Assembly (NCBI RefSeq): GCF_000524195.1
Contig: NW_020170387.1
Span: 1,836,678-1,900,677 of the forward strand
DNA length: 64,000 nucleotides
Source of the DNA: Echinococcus granulosus
Lineage: Eukaryota; Platyhelminthes; Cestoda; Cyclophyllidea; Taeniidae
Direction: 5' to 3'
The notes under the pieces are model-generated. The model worked only from the letters and a program-made list of their open reading frames with translations. It was not told the DNA's origin and searched no databases. Both the position numbers and the translations under genes were made by a program. The first letter of the stretch is position 1; every line of letters begins with the position of its first letter. This document shows positions 1-14,723 of this stretch, piece after piece.

Positions 1-3000
1 GCTCGAATTCACTCAGCCGGGCAGACAATCAGATCGTGATATAAACAACAACGACACTAACGATCGATGAGTAAATTTTGGTTCCAGTTTTTTTGCAGAT
101 TACAATCGTGTAGATAATGAACAAGTTTCTATTTCACTTCAAGCATTCACGTGGTCCTTGTCAAATGTTTCCATTTCACATTCTGATTTTCCAACGGAGG
201 ACTCTAATTAAGGCAGCGCACATCCGCACATTTAAGATTCCGTAAATCATTTTGTAGTTAGAATTACCTTCAAATGGAAATGAGTGCTGTCCCCATGTTT
301 AATGCATTTCCAGTTCTAGTTTTCGATTGTACACTAAATTAATCCGAAATTACTTTGATGAGCAAACATCTAATTTTGGCTCTTACTTTGGCCGATTTAT
401 TGAGCAATTGTGCTGTGAACTTTTCTCAAAAGTTTAATAATTTAAACTCTATAGCATCCGAAAACACTTCATCACTTCTATTATCTTAGGTTTCCACATA
501 AGCCTTTAACTTACACTTTTCGACCAAATCCCTTGTAAATCACGTTAGTACTATCAAAGTAACTTAACCGATATCCTATTACCTACTTTGCATTGGTGGT
601 GTTTTGATTCTGACCGGCAGCTAGGCTAGAAAAATACGTTGAATATTGTTTCAGGCGTCATTAATACAAAACACAAATGTCATCCTTTGGTTTAATTTAC
701 AGGTGAGTTAGTTAAGTCAACCTTACTAAAATTCATATCCACTACAAAGTTAGCAATGAAATCGGTAACCTTTTTTGTCGCCGCAGCAGTATCATTATAA
801 CGGATCTACGAATTTTTGAAAGTGGAGGATTTCGCTTCATATATATATTTATTAGTTTTCCCGTAATAATCTGAAGTAAAATACTGACGGAATAGGCAAT
901 CTTGCCCGACCTATGTCAATTTCTTCTCAGTGCATCAAAATACGTATTTAAATAATCGAACGGTTGGAGTATAAATAAAATATTATGACCACAAGCCTAT
1001 CCATACACATGTGGGGCGAAATATCACGAATGAAAGTATTCGAGCTAGATAACGTCAATCGTTAATAATAATGAGGCTGGGACAGTACCCATAATGTTGT
1101 ACTTTAACCTCTAAAATTAATGGAACCCTAACTCCGGTTCTAACTGGGTTGTCCCTTGAGTGTTCTAAGATTGCGCAGCGGTATGGTTTTAATGCTGCAT
1201 TGTAATTCGTATCTAGTTAATGTAAATAAAAGTCTTAGACTTCTGCCATGGAATCAACATGGGAACAGCTTAGCATTTATCAGTGCAGCATTGAAATCCA
1301 TGATCACAAAGTGGATCACCCACGTCTTACCACTTACGTCTAAATGCTCTAAGTATAATACTTCGGGTTATTTGCTTTGCAGACCTTGTTGTCATAATTA
1401 GGATAGACTAAATGCTGTTTTGCAAAAATCCGGGCTTCTATATCCTATACTTTATTAATTTGAGGTCTGGGAATAAATATCATTTAAAAGAGCACTTTCA
1501 TAAAATTAGACGACTTATCTAATTTTATTTTACATAGACAAAAGCACAAAACGCGATTAATGGGACTGTCGCTTACTATGAATTATGTTAGAGAAGTGCA
1601 GAATACTTGGCCGATCTTATTGCATGGACGGCAAATTTCAAATGATTACTTCTATGATGAAGTTCGAGGTGCAAATTTTAAGGATTCTCAAAAAGTCCTC
1701 CCTGTAGAAAAGCAAGCCTATCCAAATAGTGCTTATCTTTCTTTACTTAATCAAATCCATCTTGCAATTTGAACAAAACTGCTTTCTTGGTAACAAACGT
1801 GAAATGTTGGACTCCAAATTTAGTGGAACTTGTGTTTTAATTACCACAATAATTAAAATCAAGATAGAAAATGGTAGGCGGCGATTTTACATCCATTTAA
1901 AACCATAGATGAGTTGCACAGTGCTTCCGAATTGCTACAACTGGTTGTAGTGAGTGTTTCGGTTGCACGGTTTGGGATCTTAGGAGTAAAGATCTGTCAT
2001 TTAAATAGTGTGGCAGGAATCTAACTGCTTTGTGTATTTTATTTTTGAGGAACTCAAGCAGGCTTGAAGGTGATAACACACTTAGGGACAGCAGGAAGCT
2101 TAAGACTAGTGAGCTGAATTGGTTCAACTGACATCAAGGTTTACTACTGACTACCAATTTACTTGTGGTTTTGATGCTTGCTATTGCTTTGTATTGTATC
2201 AGCCTGTGCTTACTTTGTCAGTAAATTTTGGTAATTAATTCGATCATGTTGGGAAACCAAAAATGAGAACCCTTGGGGCTAAAAGGTAGATGTGTCATTC
2301 ATAATGCTACCTGTTACCAATCTTGACATATTGATGACATTTTGATAACGCTTTGGAAAGCAAGATATTTGCGCAGGACGATAGCGGAGCATCACATCTT
2401 CGTGGGATAAACAATGTATGTGAAATTTCATGCGTTCTTGTGTGGGGCAAATACATTTGCTTTAAACCAAACGAGGTGATTTCTTCATGTCTTTCAGGCA
2501 ACTGGAGTATTTTGTGAAGGTTGTGGAAGTAACCCTTGATTATTCGCACTAGATATTACTTACTTACTCTAAATTTACAATTTACATAGGATGGTGAACA
2601 TCAATAAACAAATAAGACTATTTTAAGATATAATTCAAAAATTTACATGAAATGATAGAACAGACAATACAATCGTCTAACAGTTTTAATAAGAAACCAT
2701 GCATGAGAAGATATGCTTATCGCCGAACTTTCATTTTACACTTGGCAATTAGCACATTTTGCTATTCGAAATGGAAATGATGGAATGCATCTACGAATTA
2801 TGAGCAACAAAAGAGCGAAATATATTTAACGGGTGAATTTTCTTTTTTATCACCTAGATTTCGATGGATTATAACAAGTATACAAACAGGGTTAAATGAA
2901 GTTCTTTTAACACTATGAAGTTTATTATCGGAATTTGCAAAAAATGAGCGATTGCGTCCTTAATAAATACAATGGTGCTAGAATTTGTGTTGTCGCCATT

Positions 3001-6000
3001 TGGAAAATCAAGATTTTTAAGTACTAATTTTTGTTGTAAGATATTGGGACAGTAACTGAATTAAGAAGCATTATCTACTGCAAGAGAATAACCTTAAAGC
3101 ATTGCTTTTTACGCAACTCTGTCGCAATAAATACTTAAACAGCAACCTGAAGAAAAAATAAACTGCACTCGAAATTGCCGATTCCAGGTTCATTAATTTA
3201 GCTAACGCTTTGCAGACGGGGTTGGTGGACACTAAGCGATTTCGTTCCAAAACACATCAATGGGTCTTTGCCTCCTCTGTTTTACGTCTTTCGGTGTCGA
3301 ATTTAGACATCAAGATTCAAGAAAAGCTAAAATGACTTTACAGAAGCCCAAAAAGAGATACAGATATTGCTTGATGTATGCGTAAACACAAACATATTGT
3401 TAGTATAGAGTTTTTTAGGTTAATTACCATATTCCTCTGCACATTAGCACGAACAACTTATCTAAAAACACACAAGTTATACCATCACTTATTTTTTAGA
3501 TAATAATAAAATGGAAAATAAATAAATAAGCTAAATCATTAAAGCTGCTCTCATTACTTAGTCTGATTTCAAATTGTTGGTCATTGGTCACTAAATCCCT
3601 GTAACAATATTGCCATTACAAAAAAATAATGTACGAATATAATTATTCCTTGTTGTACCTTGGCTCGAGTTCTGTGTCAGGTGGGGCCAAAGTAATGCAC
3701 CCAACGTGGACACATTCCTAAAGGTTATCCGGGTGAAAATACTTTTATTCATTAATTTTAATCATTTCGTTTGATTTTGACTGATAATTTAGCAAGCAAA
3801 AGGCAAAGAAATATGGGGTGGTAATAAAAGCAAGGGAATCTGACGGGATTGCCTTTTGATTCTGTCAAACTTACTGATTTATTTTGAATGCAGCTAAAGG
3901 CATATTTACGTTTTTTATAGGCAGTAATTATTTTGACTAGCAAATGGCTGGTGGTGAGTTCATTTAATTGGAATGCGAAGTTAGCGTGTAGAAAGATAAT
4001 ATCATGTAATTTTTTTATTGTTTTGCTGCTGTTTTAGATAGCTATATGCCTTTATAAGGCCGAGCTTATATTCTTGTGCAGTGTGCTTACATTTACGGCT
4101 TGGTGAAAGGTGTTAAACGTTATTTGAAGTTATTAACAATAATTACCACTTTCCTTTTTGGACATCGGTCTACTCATCCATGAAGATAATTGGTTTAGCA
4201 GGAAAAGTGAAAGCATCGAAAATATTCCCGTGTGGTACATACGTCACCGAACAAAAGTTCAAATCATCATTTTACTTTCCAGCGCATAAACTGTGGAGTC
4301 AAAACTTCTGATTTGAGCGGTTTCCCTAGAATGATTAATATGAAATGAATATGTGTAGAGGTACTGACTTGTGTCAGTGCTGCCGATTAAATTGAGGAAG
4401 CTGCAAGTTGACAAGCATTTAAAAAACCAATTACTCTCTAAAGCCATCAACAAATTATTTGTTTTTAAGTAGGGTAGACAATGCCTAAATCATAATGAAC
4501 TTCTCAAATATTTTTGAACAAATTAAATTGTACACCAGTGTTAAGGAGATTTTCAACAAAACCACAAAAACCGTTCCCTACGGAGCCGTTTTTAAAAAAA
4601 TTGGCTATCATATTTGCTTTTATTTTCACCTAATTTCTAATAGTGTTACACTTATAAGCATATTCCTAAGGCAAACCAGTCCATCAATTTCAGCGTTTGC
4701 AGAGTAGAAATTAGAATAACAGCAGTGCATTAAATGTCAACTAGACATTTTTGTGGTTCCGCCATTTTTATAAGAGACCAATTTCAATGTAGGGCGAGAA
4801 GTTGAGAAAGGCTTATTAGCCAGTACGAACCACTCCTTTTTCTTCATGTAGTAGATTCAATCACATATACTTCCGCTGCATAAATGTTGACTTACATCCT
4901 CTAAGAGGGGGGTAGCTTCAGCATTTCTGCTGCAAAAATATGGCTTACCTGACAGACTTCAGATATCTCAATACAATCAAGTTTTCCGAGTTGTTAAAGT
5001 CCAGCAATGCCAATAAAATATTGGTTAATGAGGTTTAACCAGTGGTTTACAGCTAATTACGCAGTAAAACAGTCTGCTCATGATTTTATTTGCAATAATC
5101 GCCACAATTATTCTATGCCTGTCGCAGCTTGTTAACTTGAGCGATTCAATAACGCAGCATTGATGTGAAGTTGATTGACATCGAAATGCAAGCAGAAAAA
5201 GTTGTTTAATGCTCCTCAATTCATATGCAAATCCATCGTGAGCCATCGCTCTGGACCGTCATTCTAGCAACAAATGATAAGCAATTTTTATCTTATTCAC
5301 ACTGATACTGAAACCGTCCCCCTTTTCAGGGAGCCAAGATTTTAGCTGATCATATAGAGGCATAAGTTGGCCTTAATACCTTGGCCCGTAAGGCAGGTGT
5401 CAGCTCGCAAAGTCCAACAAATATTTTAGACAAAGCAGTCACAAAATTAACCAATACCAAAGAACTTTATATTTTGCAGTAGAGATCAATCTAGGGTTTG
5501 TAGAGGAAATTCAAGACCCATAATGCGACTGTCAAAATGAGTAGTGTCACCCTAGATTCTATTGCGCTAATTAACCCATTAATTTTAGCACTATCGTTGG
5601 ATGGACAAAGCAGGGCATGGTATATGCCTTTTGTTCTTACATTGAAGTAGCAAACTCGAAGGATATATACAGCATTTAAGAGGCATTTAACACCAATGCG
5701 AATATTTGGAAAGGTTGAACGTTTAAACAAATAAGTCTAATATTCATTATAGTTCACGAGGTGGAGAAATTAAGCATTTTGATATTTCACTCTGCTAATA
5801 CTGGTAAAATATTGCATTATTCATAGCTTTAAGTAACCTGTAATTTTTGTACAGCAAAGTGAATACCATATTAAGATAAAACCATTATTTTAATTCTAAT
5901 AATCATGTAAAGCGCCTAGAACTATGCTATATTGCCTTAACTCATGCAGAAAAATTAAAAACGATCACAAAAATTTGGTACCGAAATAAGGGAAAGCTTA

Positions 6001-7775
6001 TCTGACATTGTTTTAGATGCTTGTGAGCATTTTACGACTTTCGAAATCGCTTTCTTTACGACTTTTCCGTAAGTAGACGGAGTCACTTATAATTTCGCTT
6101 GAAAATAAAATTTTGCTTCACCAAAATAAAATTATCTGACAAAGTACGAACTTAGTAGGCGCCACGGTTTTGGGAATAAAGGGAAGGGATTTACAAGTAT
6201 CTTCTGCAACACTTCCAGACTGGTGTAAGGTTAAATTAAGGTTAAAATGTCAAATACTTTAATGCTTGCACAGGATGCTTAAAACTTTTGACTACTCGGA
6301 AGTACTTTTATAGTAATGCATTGGTTTGGGGGTGTTTTTTAATTGATACTATTCTAAGAATTGCAAAATATGACATAATATTACTATGGCTTAATTTACC
6401 CACGTGGCAGTTATGACTGGAATGAAGGGAGCTTAGCGTCTTAATTTAAGGAAAGTGTTTCTCAAAATTTGAAAGTCTTTAACTACTATTGACTACATAA
6501 TTCTATTAACATTCTTAATTTTCTGGAACATTATTTTACTTGTTAGGTGTGGCTTTCCTGTTTTATATGCCTCAGATGCAGCCAAAATTCGTTAATGTTA
6601 GGTCTAAAAGCATGCATTAAATATTGCAGACCACATTGGAAACCAAAGTAACGTGTTTAAAGAATTATTATGCTTTATGCTAGCACAACATGTATCAATG
6701 GTAAAATGGGGAAGCAGATGCATTTATCATTGGCAAAACAGATAATTCAACGTTCGCGACTTAAATTTGGCATCCAAAGTCAGAAGGAATTTTGCACGAG
6801 CAATCACAGTGTCCGCTTAGTTCTCGGCGGTCAATTTCCGCCAACTCTCTCTTTATTGGCTGACACACGCAACACGCTAATGGCAAACTAATCAGGCCAA
6901 AAAGTTATGACTACCTAAATGTTGCCTCTCTTCTCACTCCTTTACAAAACAACAAATCCTATTAATCGAGTGTTTTAGATTAAAGTTATTATTTCTAATT
7001 TCATTGCCCTTGCTCCATTTCTGCTCTCTTTTTTAGATTTAGCGGTCTTTAATGACGCCTCTTTACATAAAACCGAACTCATATATCAATGTCTTTTGGA
7101 TACCCATGTGAAGCATTCCTCCAAAAACGTGCCAAGCAGTCCCTTAAGTAGCGCAGGTGACACCAAAATAGAAAATTTTTTAAGGCTTACTGATTTAGTT
7201 GCACATTAGAGAACATACTGGAAGAATATTTTTCGCATGTATTGTATAACAACCCAAAACGATCTTTTATATATGCTGCATATAATTGTTACTGCCAATA
7301 AATGCCATAACATAGTCCATTGAGCACACATATCTCATGTTAAAGTAATAATTGCTGATTAAGCTGCAGGTAGCATTACAAATAACCTATTTTTATTACA
7401 TTAGAGTAAGCCATGAGTATATTCACTTACTTTTTGTTAAAGCCATATCTAGTATGATTTACCCACACATTATTCCCCTATTTACAACTGCAGTGATATA
7501 CTTTAGTTCTTGTCTGGGGGAAATGGACTTCATTCCCCTTTATTTAAAGCCTTAGATGCATGCATAATATCTTTCTAATAATGGTCTAAATAAATGAAAG
7601 CCAATTTACGAAAGGCAGCATGCTTGTTTATTGACCACTTTCCTAACAACATGCAATTTGGGCAGTAGGCAAGAAATAAACTACCTCATCATTTATGAGT
7701 GTAAGTGCGTATGAGTGTCTTACTCATACAGCCATTTAAAAATTTCAATTTTTAATGCGGCGGAGGCAGAGATGT
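1..7775. other. Gene-poor AT-rich region
   Basis: No supported exon on either strand. Open frames of 60-81 codons are at the level expected by chance for this composition, and most lack ATG starts. There are no tandem repeats beyond short AT runs, for example TATATATATTTA at 840-851. Confidence 0.6.
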
Positions 7776-7991
7776 TTACAGGACTGAAATGAATTGCTGG
7801 CTAGTAGCTGGTGATTTAGCCTGCATACAAGCGTAATAGCAAATGAGAGTGAAAACGAGCACCTCCCCTAATGTTATTGAGGAAATGTTGTCAGCATTGA
7901 TATCATCGGTGCAGTGGTGTGAATTACCAGGACGTGATTTCAGTGGATCAAATCCCTTCCGCATTGTGTAATGTAGCTTGAACACGGCTAG
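7776..7991 (-). CDS. Possible 3'-terminal exon with a membrane segment
   Basis: On the minus strand a good acceptor (GTTGTTTTCTAG) opens a frame of about 71 codons to a TAA. It reads VFKLHYTMRKGFD, then a Cys/Asp-rich stretch (HHCTDDINADN), then a hydrophobic segment (LGEVLVFTLICYYACMQ) and a short polar tail. The codon choice looks coding. It could be the last exon of a single-pass surface protein. I do not recognise it and found no certain upstream exon. Confidence 0.27.
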   Translation of the reverse strand, partial: LAVFKLHYTMRKGFDPLKSRPGNSHHCTDDINADNISSITLGEVLVFTLICYYACMQAKSPATSQQFISVL

Positions 7992-10900
7992 AAAACAACT
8001 GCTTTGAAAAATCTGAAAATACGGATAGATTTTTTTATTCGTGGAAATGCTTCATACTAATGAACTTCGGCAAAACTGTTTTAAATTTCATCATCTTTTT
8101 GTTGAACTAATCTTCTAAAGTTAATGGGTGAGTGACAACGAAAAAAATCAAGTAATTCCCTTTGTTGGATTAAAAAAGGCAGAATCATCTCACATCCTTT
8201 AGCATTTTAGGATAAAATAGATTCTACTTTAGTTAAAACAAAACCAAGGAATTGCTAAAGGTAAAATTGAGTAAAGAAATCGTAAAATTATTTGGAATAA
8301 ACCCAGTCATCAATTATGAAAACAAATAACATTGTAAGAACTGGCTGTAATTAATCATGCATGAAGGGGGTTACATGAGACGGTTTGCTCTACGATAGTA
8401 AAATCAAACAACCCCTCCTACAACAGAGATGCTTAAAATGACATTTGATTGCAACTTCCAAAATGAATTTTCTGAGTTGCCCATATAAATCTAAGCAAAC
8501 GTTAGGAACTATTGGGATTGTAAAAATGTGCGTTTGGCAAAAATATTGCAAACCAAAAAAAATGCTCAAGCATTTTGAATATAGAGGCGATAAATCAGGT
8601 TATTGAGAAAATTTCTTCACTACTACAAAAAGTAGTACATCTTAATTCCTAAGCGAGTACTTTGAACTTCTTGCATTTTTACACAACTTTCATAAATCCG
8701 GCAAGCACTAAGATTTGCTATTAATCATTGTTAAATGGAGAAACAGAGCTAGCGTTTTAGGTAAAGGGGAACTTTTAGCTAATACAAAAGTAAACATAAA
8801 ACCATAGTCAGTTATGGCGCTGTACTTATAACATTTACTTAAGAGCATCCAAAATATTTCGCATAAGTGTAATTTGCAACTTAATATTTCCATAATACGA
8901 CAGATCGGTTCAAGTGCGTTTAAGAATTAAACTCTGATTCAAAATTCTTTCAAGGGCTAATTATACATAATCTGTCAATATGGGTTTCTTTAGGTGAAAT
9001 TCGTTAAAACACTTTAGTAAAAAAGCTAGAACGGTTCATTAGTTGCAATCCAAGAGATCCCTAATGCAGATATTTTTGAAATTATTATTAATGATGTCTT
9101 TGTTCCCGGCGTTAGACAAAATTCGCCTCTCCTTTGCTCTATTTTTATTAATGCTTAAAATGCAGATAAGCACTTTTACAGCCAAGGGTGATTTTATTTT
9201 AAAGCGTTGCAAAAAATAACGCCCAGAAATTCGGCAACAAACGGTGCGTGTCTAATGGCCAAGCAGTTTGCCTTACCGTTCTTCCGTCCTGGTCGCTCAA
9301 ACCATAACAACCAATAGCACCGGTTTTTACTCCTAACATTTCATCTTAAAAAAAGCCGACTCAATTTTACTGTGGATCATCTGGATGGTTGATTTCAAAC
9401 CAGAAATTCAATCAGGCTGTTTCCTTGACAATGCATTACAATATTCACATATGCAACCATCACCTTAATCCGATATTTCTAAGCAAACAACTAGAAGGAT
9501 TTCCCACTGAGTGTTTGACTTTTTACAGAGGGATTGTTTGGTTTCCTCCTTTTAAGTAGTGCAAACATACCAGTAAAATTACAAACGCGAGTGCTATTTG
9601 TAGGAATTCTGCAACATTCAAATGCCATGAAAACTATATATGTGATATAATGTTGGGAAGTATACTTTTGCAACATTTAAAAAAGTATAATTGCCATTGT
9701 ACGACGTGTTACAAGAACTAACATTCCTTTTTGTTTAAATCCACTCTTTTTAAGGAAAAGTACTTGTTTATCGAGACCACATCTTTCTCTGATCAGTCAA
9801 TTTTTCCCCAAAATAATAGATTTTAACTGGTTTATGCGGCATCAACTTCACTGTCGTTCAAAGACATCACAATGATTGTGCAAAAGTCGAAGTATATAAG
9901 TAATTTAAAGCAAGGAATTTGATGCTAGAGCTTTGAAATAGTAGTAGGCTTAGGTTTGGCGCTGTAATCTGTTTGATTTTACAAATACCTAATTTTACAG
10001 CAAGAACTGTTGAATATCTTCTACAATATCGTATTAAATATTCGCAATACTTCAGTGATACCTGTCTGCGAGAGCCTAAACCAAGAAACTATTAAAAAGG
10101 AGGTATTTACTGTTTTAATTCATAGGTCTAGAATTCTAACTAAGAAGCATCCTGAACCTTCTTTTCCAGCGTGTCTTCACGTAAGAAGGAATGCTAATCG
10201 CTCCTGAAAAACATCACTTTTACAGTGAAACCTCGAAATATGCTCAAGCATTTCTCTTTGATCATATAACATTAGAAACTTTACCTAATTTACTTTACCT
10301 TCCGAACTCTCAACTTATTCATGATATAATTATTCAGCAATACAATTGTCCCTTTCAACCTAAGTCTTTATTTGAATTCCACTTTGGTACTCTGCAAAGC
10401 TGTACATTTGTTCACACGCATTTTACGTTTTTTTGCAAGAAACTCCCTGCATTGAATAACTGCGCAGATACAGATGTATTGTGGCAGGTTGTTATACACT
10501 AGAGATCATATCGTGATTAAAGTGCTCGATTTATTTAGTTGGTAAATCCCTACGATGCTAACTGTACCGGCTAAGAAATTAGAATCTGCTAACATGATCC
10601 TGTTTAGAACTCTTTATCATGACCAATAGCATCGTTTACGTATACTAAGAAAAAATATCCCTAATCATTCTAAGAGGTCTTGGACTAAATCTATAATGAA
10701 TAAAAGCCTCATTACACAAATTCTGCGCTAGAATCTCCATTTTCCTTAACACCAGCCAATTTAAAACGCGATTTAATTAAATGCATTAAAATAACTCTAA
10801 CGTTTGAAGCAATTTGGTATAACAAGCCTAAATCCTTGTTCTTCCATAAAGTTTTCTGCAGAAAATGGGCTTAGAACATTGAATAAAACGGTAAGTGCAA

Positions 10901-11478
10901 CTATTTTCATTAAAAAGCAGCGCCACAGGAATATATAGCAAAATTCTCTTAATTGCTGGGAGGAATTCCGATTTAAAACTCATATAGGCAACGCTTGAAC
11001 GAATCCCTTGTGACATCCGCTACATATATAAATTTTGTAAATACATTTTTAAGCATGTAAAATAAAAATAGCAAAAAAATACACAAAAGGTCCCATTCTT
11101 GAATTCTGAGAGCGCCCCAAATAGATTCTTATGGCTGAATCTCATTAAATATATTAAAATAACTGCTGTACCATATTTTTACAAAGTACTGCTCCATTCT
11201 ACTCGGTTCACTTTGAAGTCTGAATACAAATATTCTAAGGCTTAACTTTTAGTTGTGGCCTGTATCTGCAGAAATAAGGACTGTGCAATCAACCCCTTTT
11301 TTGTCAAATAAAACTCTAATGTAGGAACAGGGTCAAGAAACAGCAAAAATTTACTAGTGCAAATATCTGAAGATCTGTCGACCCAAAGCAGGCGTGCTAA
11401 CAGTGGGAACCCAACGAGATTATAAGGCACATAACATAATACTTTAATAGCAGAGTAGAAAATAGCATATCAGGTGAA
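7992..11478. other. No supported gene
   Basis: Open frames of up to 103 codons (10191-10502 plus) occur, but none has splice signals plus recognisable content. A short minus-strand segment around 9597-9645 (MAFECCRIPTNSTRVC, then GTATGT) is at best a candidate exon. Confidence 0.45.
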
Positions 11479-13024
11479 TCAAGATATAAAAGTGCCAAAG
11501 AACCGTGCTTCCTTTTGATCTAATGGAGCAGTAATCTTTACATCTTCTGCAAAGACTTCAAATCCAGACCCTGCGACACTGAGCAATTTCCTCACTAGAT
11601 ACCCTGCCGATATACACAAGTCATTCCATGAGGCACTACTTAATTCATTCAAACCCAAGGCAAGTGTATGCCGGCATAAAAACTGAGTTTTTAAAGAGCA
11701 CACATAAAAAGCTTTATTTTTCGTGCGAAACATCAGTAGCACAAATCATTAATTTTTTGTAACGGGTCTCCAAAGAATGACATGCTAGACCTAGTTATGG
11801 TACTTCATATCAATGCTGTTAAATGAGCAAAGATTGAAGGCGCAGGCCGTTTTGTAAAAAATAGCATTTTAAAAGTATTAACTGAATTCAATTTTTCAAC
11901 CTCACTTTTAAAACTAAGCTTTAGTTAAACGTCTACAGAACTGCTAAAATAACATCTTTGGCGTAACTATCGTGATAAAAATTTAGTGGTCTTATATGAA
12001 GCAAACCACAACTAACTCAGGTTACAAGGATTGGGAATCTGTGAATGCTGTGAGAGACATTTAGTTCTGAAAACTGAAAGCAGATTCGCGAATCCTTTTG
12101 ATCCTTTAAGAGAGGAAAGGGTGATTGTTCTTGGCCTTAAAACTGGCAAATATGATGTGTTCAAGCTCTGTGCGGCTTGTTCAAATAAGTTTTAGTACTT
12201 TATTAATTTGAAGGCTGTAAAGTAAACATAAATCATGTGCAAATTAATTGTCAAAGATAAACAACCTGACACATTTATTTGGGAATCCCATGTGTACGCT
12301 CATCCCATAAAGTAAACTTGGCTTGAAGATCAGTTTGTAAGTTCTACCAACACTTTAAAGAAAAAGTAAAAGAGACATTTGAGTTAAATACATATAGTAA
12401 CGCGAATCAGACTGTATCCATTAATGCATATCCATTTGCCTTTCAACTTGCATTAAGCACTGAACTACTCAGTATTTTTTGCCTTTTAATTAGATGCTAT
12501 TTACGTCGATTTAAATTTTGATGCTCTGCAAAATAAATGCACAAAATGTCCCTAAGATTTGCTAACTCATTGTAGGGAAGAATTTGCGCTAGATGCTCTT
12601 AGTTAAGAAATATTGCAGGGACACCGTCAAAATGTGTTGTTCACTAGTGCATGCATTCTACTTGCTTTGCAGCGTCGGCTTCGAGGGTGAATTAAGCGGG
12701 GAGCAGGCATATTTCGAATAAGTAACTGCCAAAATTATTCATTGGGAGAGACACTAAGGAGTAAGTTTACTTACTTGACGAAATCCTCTCAAGTAATTTT
12801 GCTACCTACGTTAGTTAAATAAAGCTAGAGCAGTTATACCGCTTAATGCTAAATCATTTTGCAACCCCAAAATTCCTACAAAATTTATTTTTATTGCTTT
12901 TTGAGAAGCCACGGATTTTTGTACTGGAAGGAAATAAAAAGTAAGAAAGAAAAACTTTGTCTGTACATGGAAAATGTTTTAGGTACTCAAAAACGTCACG
13001 AAGTAACACATTTGTTTCTGAATG
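11479..13024 (-). CDS. Candidate three-exon 3' end of an unknown gene
   Basis: Three minus-strand segments join in phase: 13024-12967 (HSETNVLLRDVFEYLKHF), 12142-12075 (LRPRTITLSSLKGSKGFAN) and 11682-11479, which ends at a TGA. The last exon reads ALGLNELSSASWNDL, later FEVFAEDVKITAPLDQKEAR, and has coding-like codon use. The first acceptor has a long pyrimidine tract; the donor at 12075 (GTTTTC) is weak. No known family recognised, and 5' exons were not found. Confidence 0.33.
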
Positions 13025-13224
13025 CTGAATAATGTAGAGTGCGGATAGAGGTGCGAGGGATGGAATGGACGGTATTCCAATGGGAAGAATGCGCAACCTC
13101 TAAGCTTATTATTTATTGAAATCGTTTGAGAATTTTAAGGTCCTAATTATTTATCGTCTGCACATTAAATTCAACATTTTGACTTCTAAAATTCCTATTC
13201 CTTTTTGCATTTTCCCTTTTTGCA

Positions 13225-13514
13225 TTAGGCTGCAGCCATTTGGTCATAAGAATTTCGTGATTTCGCCAATATGATTGCTTGCAATAAGGTCATCAAAAAG
13301 GCGTATATAAAAGTCCTGCATTATCAACTTACTTCCATTTTCCATATTTTGAAATAACCAAAAAACAGGGCACAAATGAGAGGCCAATTTTGTTTCCTTT
13401 TCTGTAAAATTACCTTTTAAAATATATCTTGCAAACTGTGACACCACGTGTACCTTCCTCTTCCCACGGGCTTAAGTATTGCAGACTTAGTATAGCGACG
13501 TTTGCAGGCGAAAC
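13225..13514 (-). CDS. Candidate last two exons of a membrane protein
   Basis: Segments 13514-13414 and 13315-13225 join in phase 2 across a 98-nt intron. They read VSPANVAILSLQYLSPWEEE, then TVCKIYFKR, a hydrophobic helix (TFIYAFLMTLLQAIILA), a short KSRNSYDQ tail and a TAA. This resembles the cytosolic tail after a final membrane helix. A competing frame in the second segment (FYIRLFDDLIASNHIGEITK) is also open. Family unknown. An upstream exon around 13850-13915 is possible but unresolved. Confidence 0.33.
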
Positions 13515-14723
13515 CTGCTTTTTACAATGGACAAAATAATTAATTATTAATAAGAAACTAGCGACAAATTGAGGAATAATCGTACAGCATGTATTTTTTA
13601 ACATATTTACGCAAAATTTAACAAGATTATTGCATCATTCGCAATATGGGCTGGTTTGTTAAATGAGTTGTGTTACGATGGTAAAATCCGGAAAAAAAGT
13701 TAGCGCATTTCCCAGAACAGCTTGGTATGATATGCTTATGGAACACATTGTGCACTAAACAAGTGTGAAATGTTTTGTGTGCTAACATTAAATATCATTT
13801 TTCAACCATTTCAAAATGGCCTGTGACAAGAAAACGCAGGGAATTATAAGGTGCCCGAACCCGATCGGTGCATGAAGAAGTAATGAACGGAGTAGTTGTC
13901 TTTTGATTTTATGAAAATACTTCATTGTTAGCCAGATATCATTACAGGTTTTTCCGTCATAAGAGGACCAAAGGAGGTTGAAAAGAACCGAACCGAATTA
14001 CTTTGTTTTCAGCACAATATTTTATCTCAAATTTACCCAAATTGATCCAGCTCAAACCTTTGCTGTACTTTTGTTGCTCATAATATTATATTTCATTTTC
14101 TTTTAGAAAGCCATATAACTTGTTCTAGTGCATTAGATAGTGAACTTTAAAAATTTCAGCATTTTGTGACTTGTCATAAAGTTAATGAAACGAGAAATGG
14201 TGACAATGAGATAATCCTATTTTGACACCAGAAGCTATACGGTTTTTTAAGATTATCAAGTAGAATTTCCCTTTTACTCATGCACAGAAGGATATGAAAC
14301 CAAACTGTTCATGTCGACATGAAACATTCATCATATTGCGGTTGTGAGACGTTGTGCACCAAACCCTGTTTTTGCTCGAATAAACATTTAATACGTGTTA
14401 TTTTTACGCATTTGACAATGTGCATTTGATTTTCATGTTTAAACAAATTTAAAATCCATTTATTACTAACATGTCATGCTATTTCAAAATATGCACTCAG
14501 CATCTACCGGTCCGTTTTCGGAGAACACATTTTCATTAGGCTAGATTAGTTATATGTACGAGTATAAAACGTATACTCAGCACTCCGAGACACCATTTTG
14601 CATCTACCTTCTATATTCCTTTCTTTATCCATTCATATGCAGACCATTTGGAACATTCTACAACACTACTACTCATGTGATAAACTTGCATTGAAGGGAT
14701 AAAACTTGTCTGAGGTAACATTC
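13515..14723. other. No supported gene
   Basis: Mostly AT-rich spacer downstream of the cysteine-rich gene. A TTTATT (minus-strand AATAAA) at 14459-14464 could serve its 3' end. One minus-strand open stretch near 13850-13915 may be an exon but has no clear boundaries. Confidence 0.4.

Noticed and set aside
10191..10502. 103-codon plus-strand open frame starting with ATG
   Set aside because: AT-rich codons, no recognisable content and no splice signals; the length is possible by chance in 64 kb.
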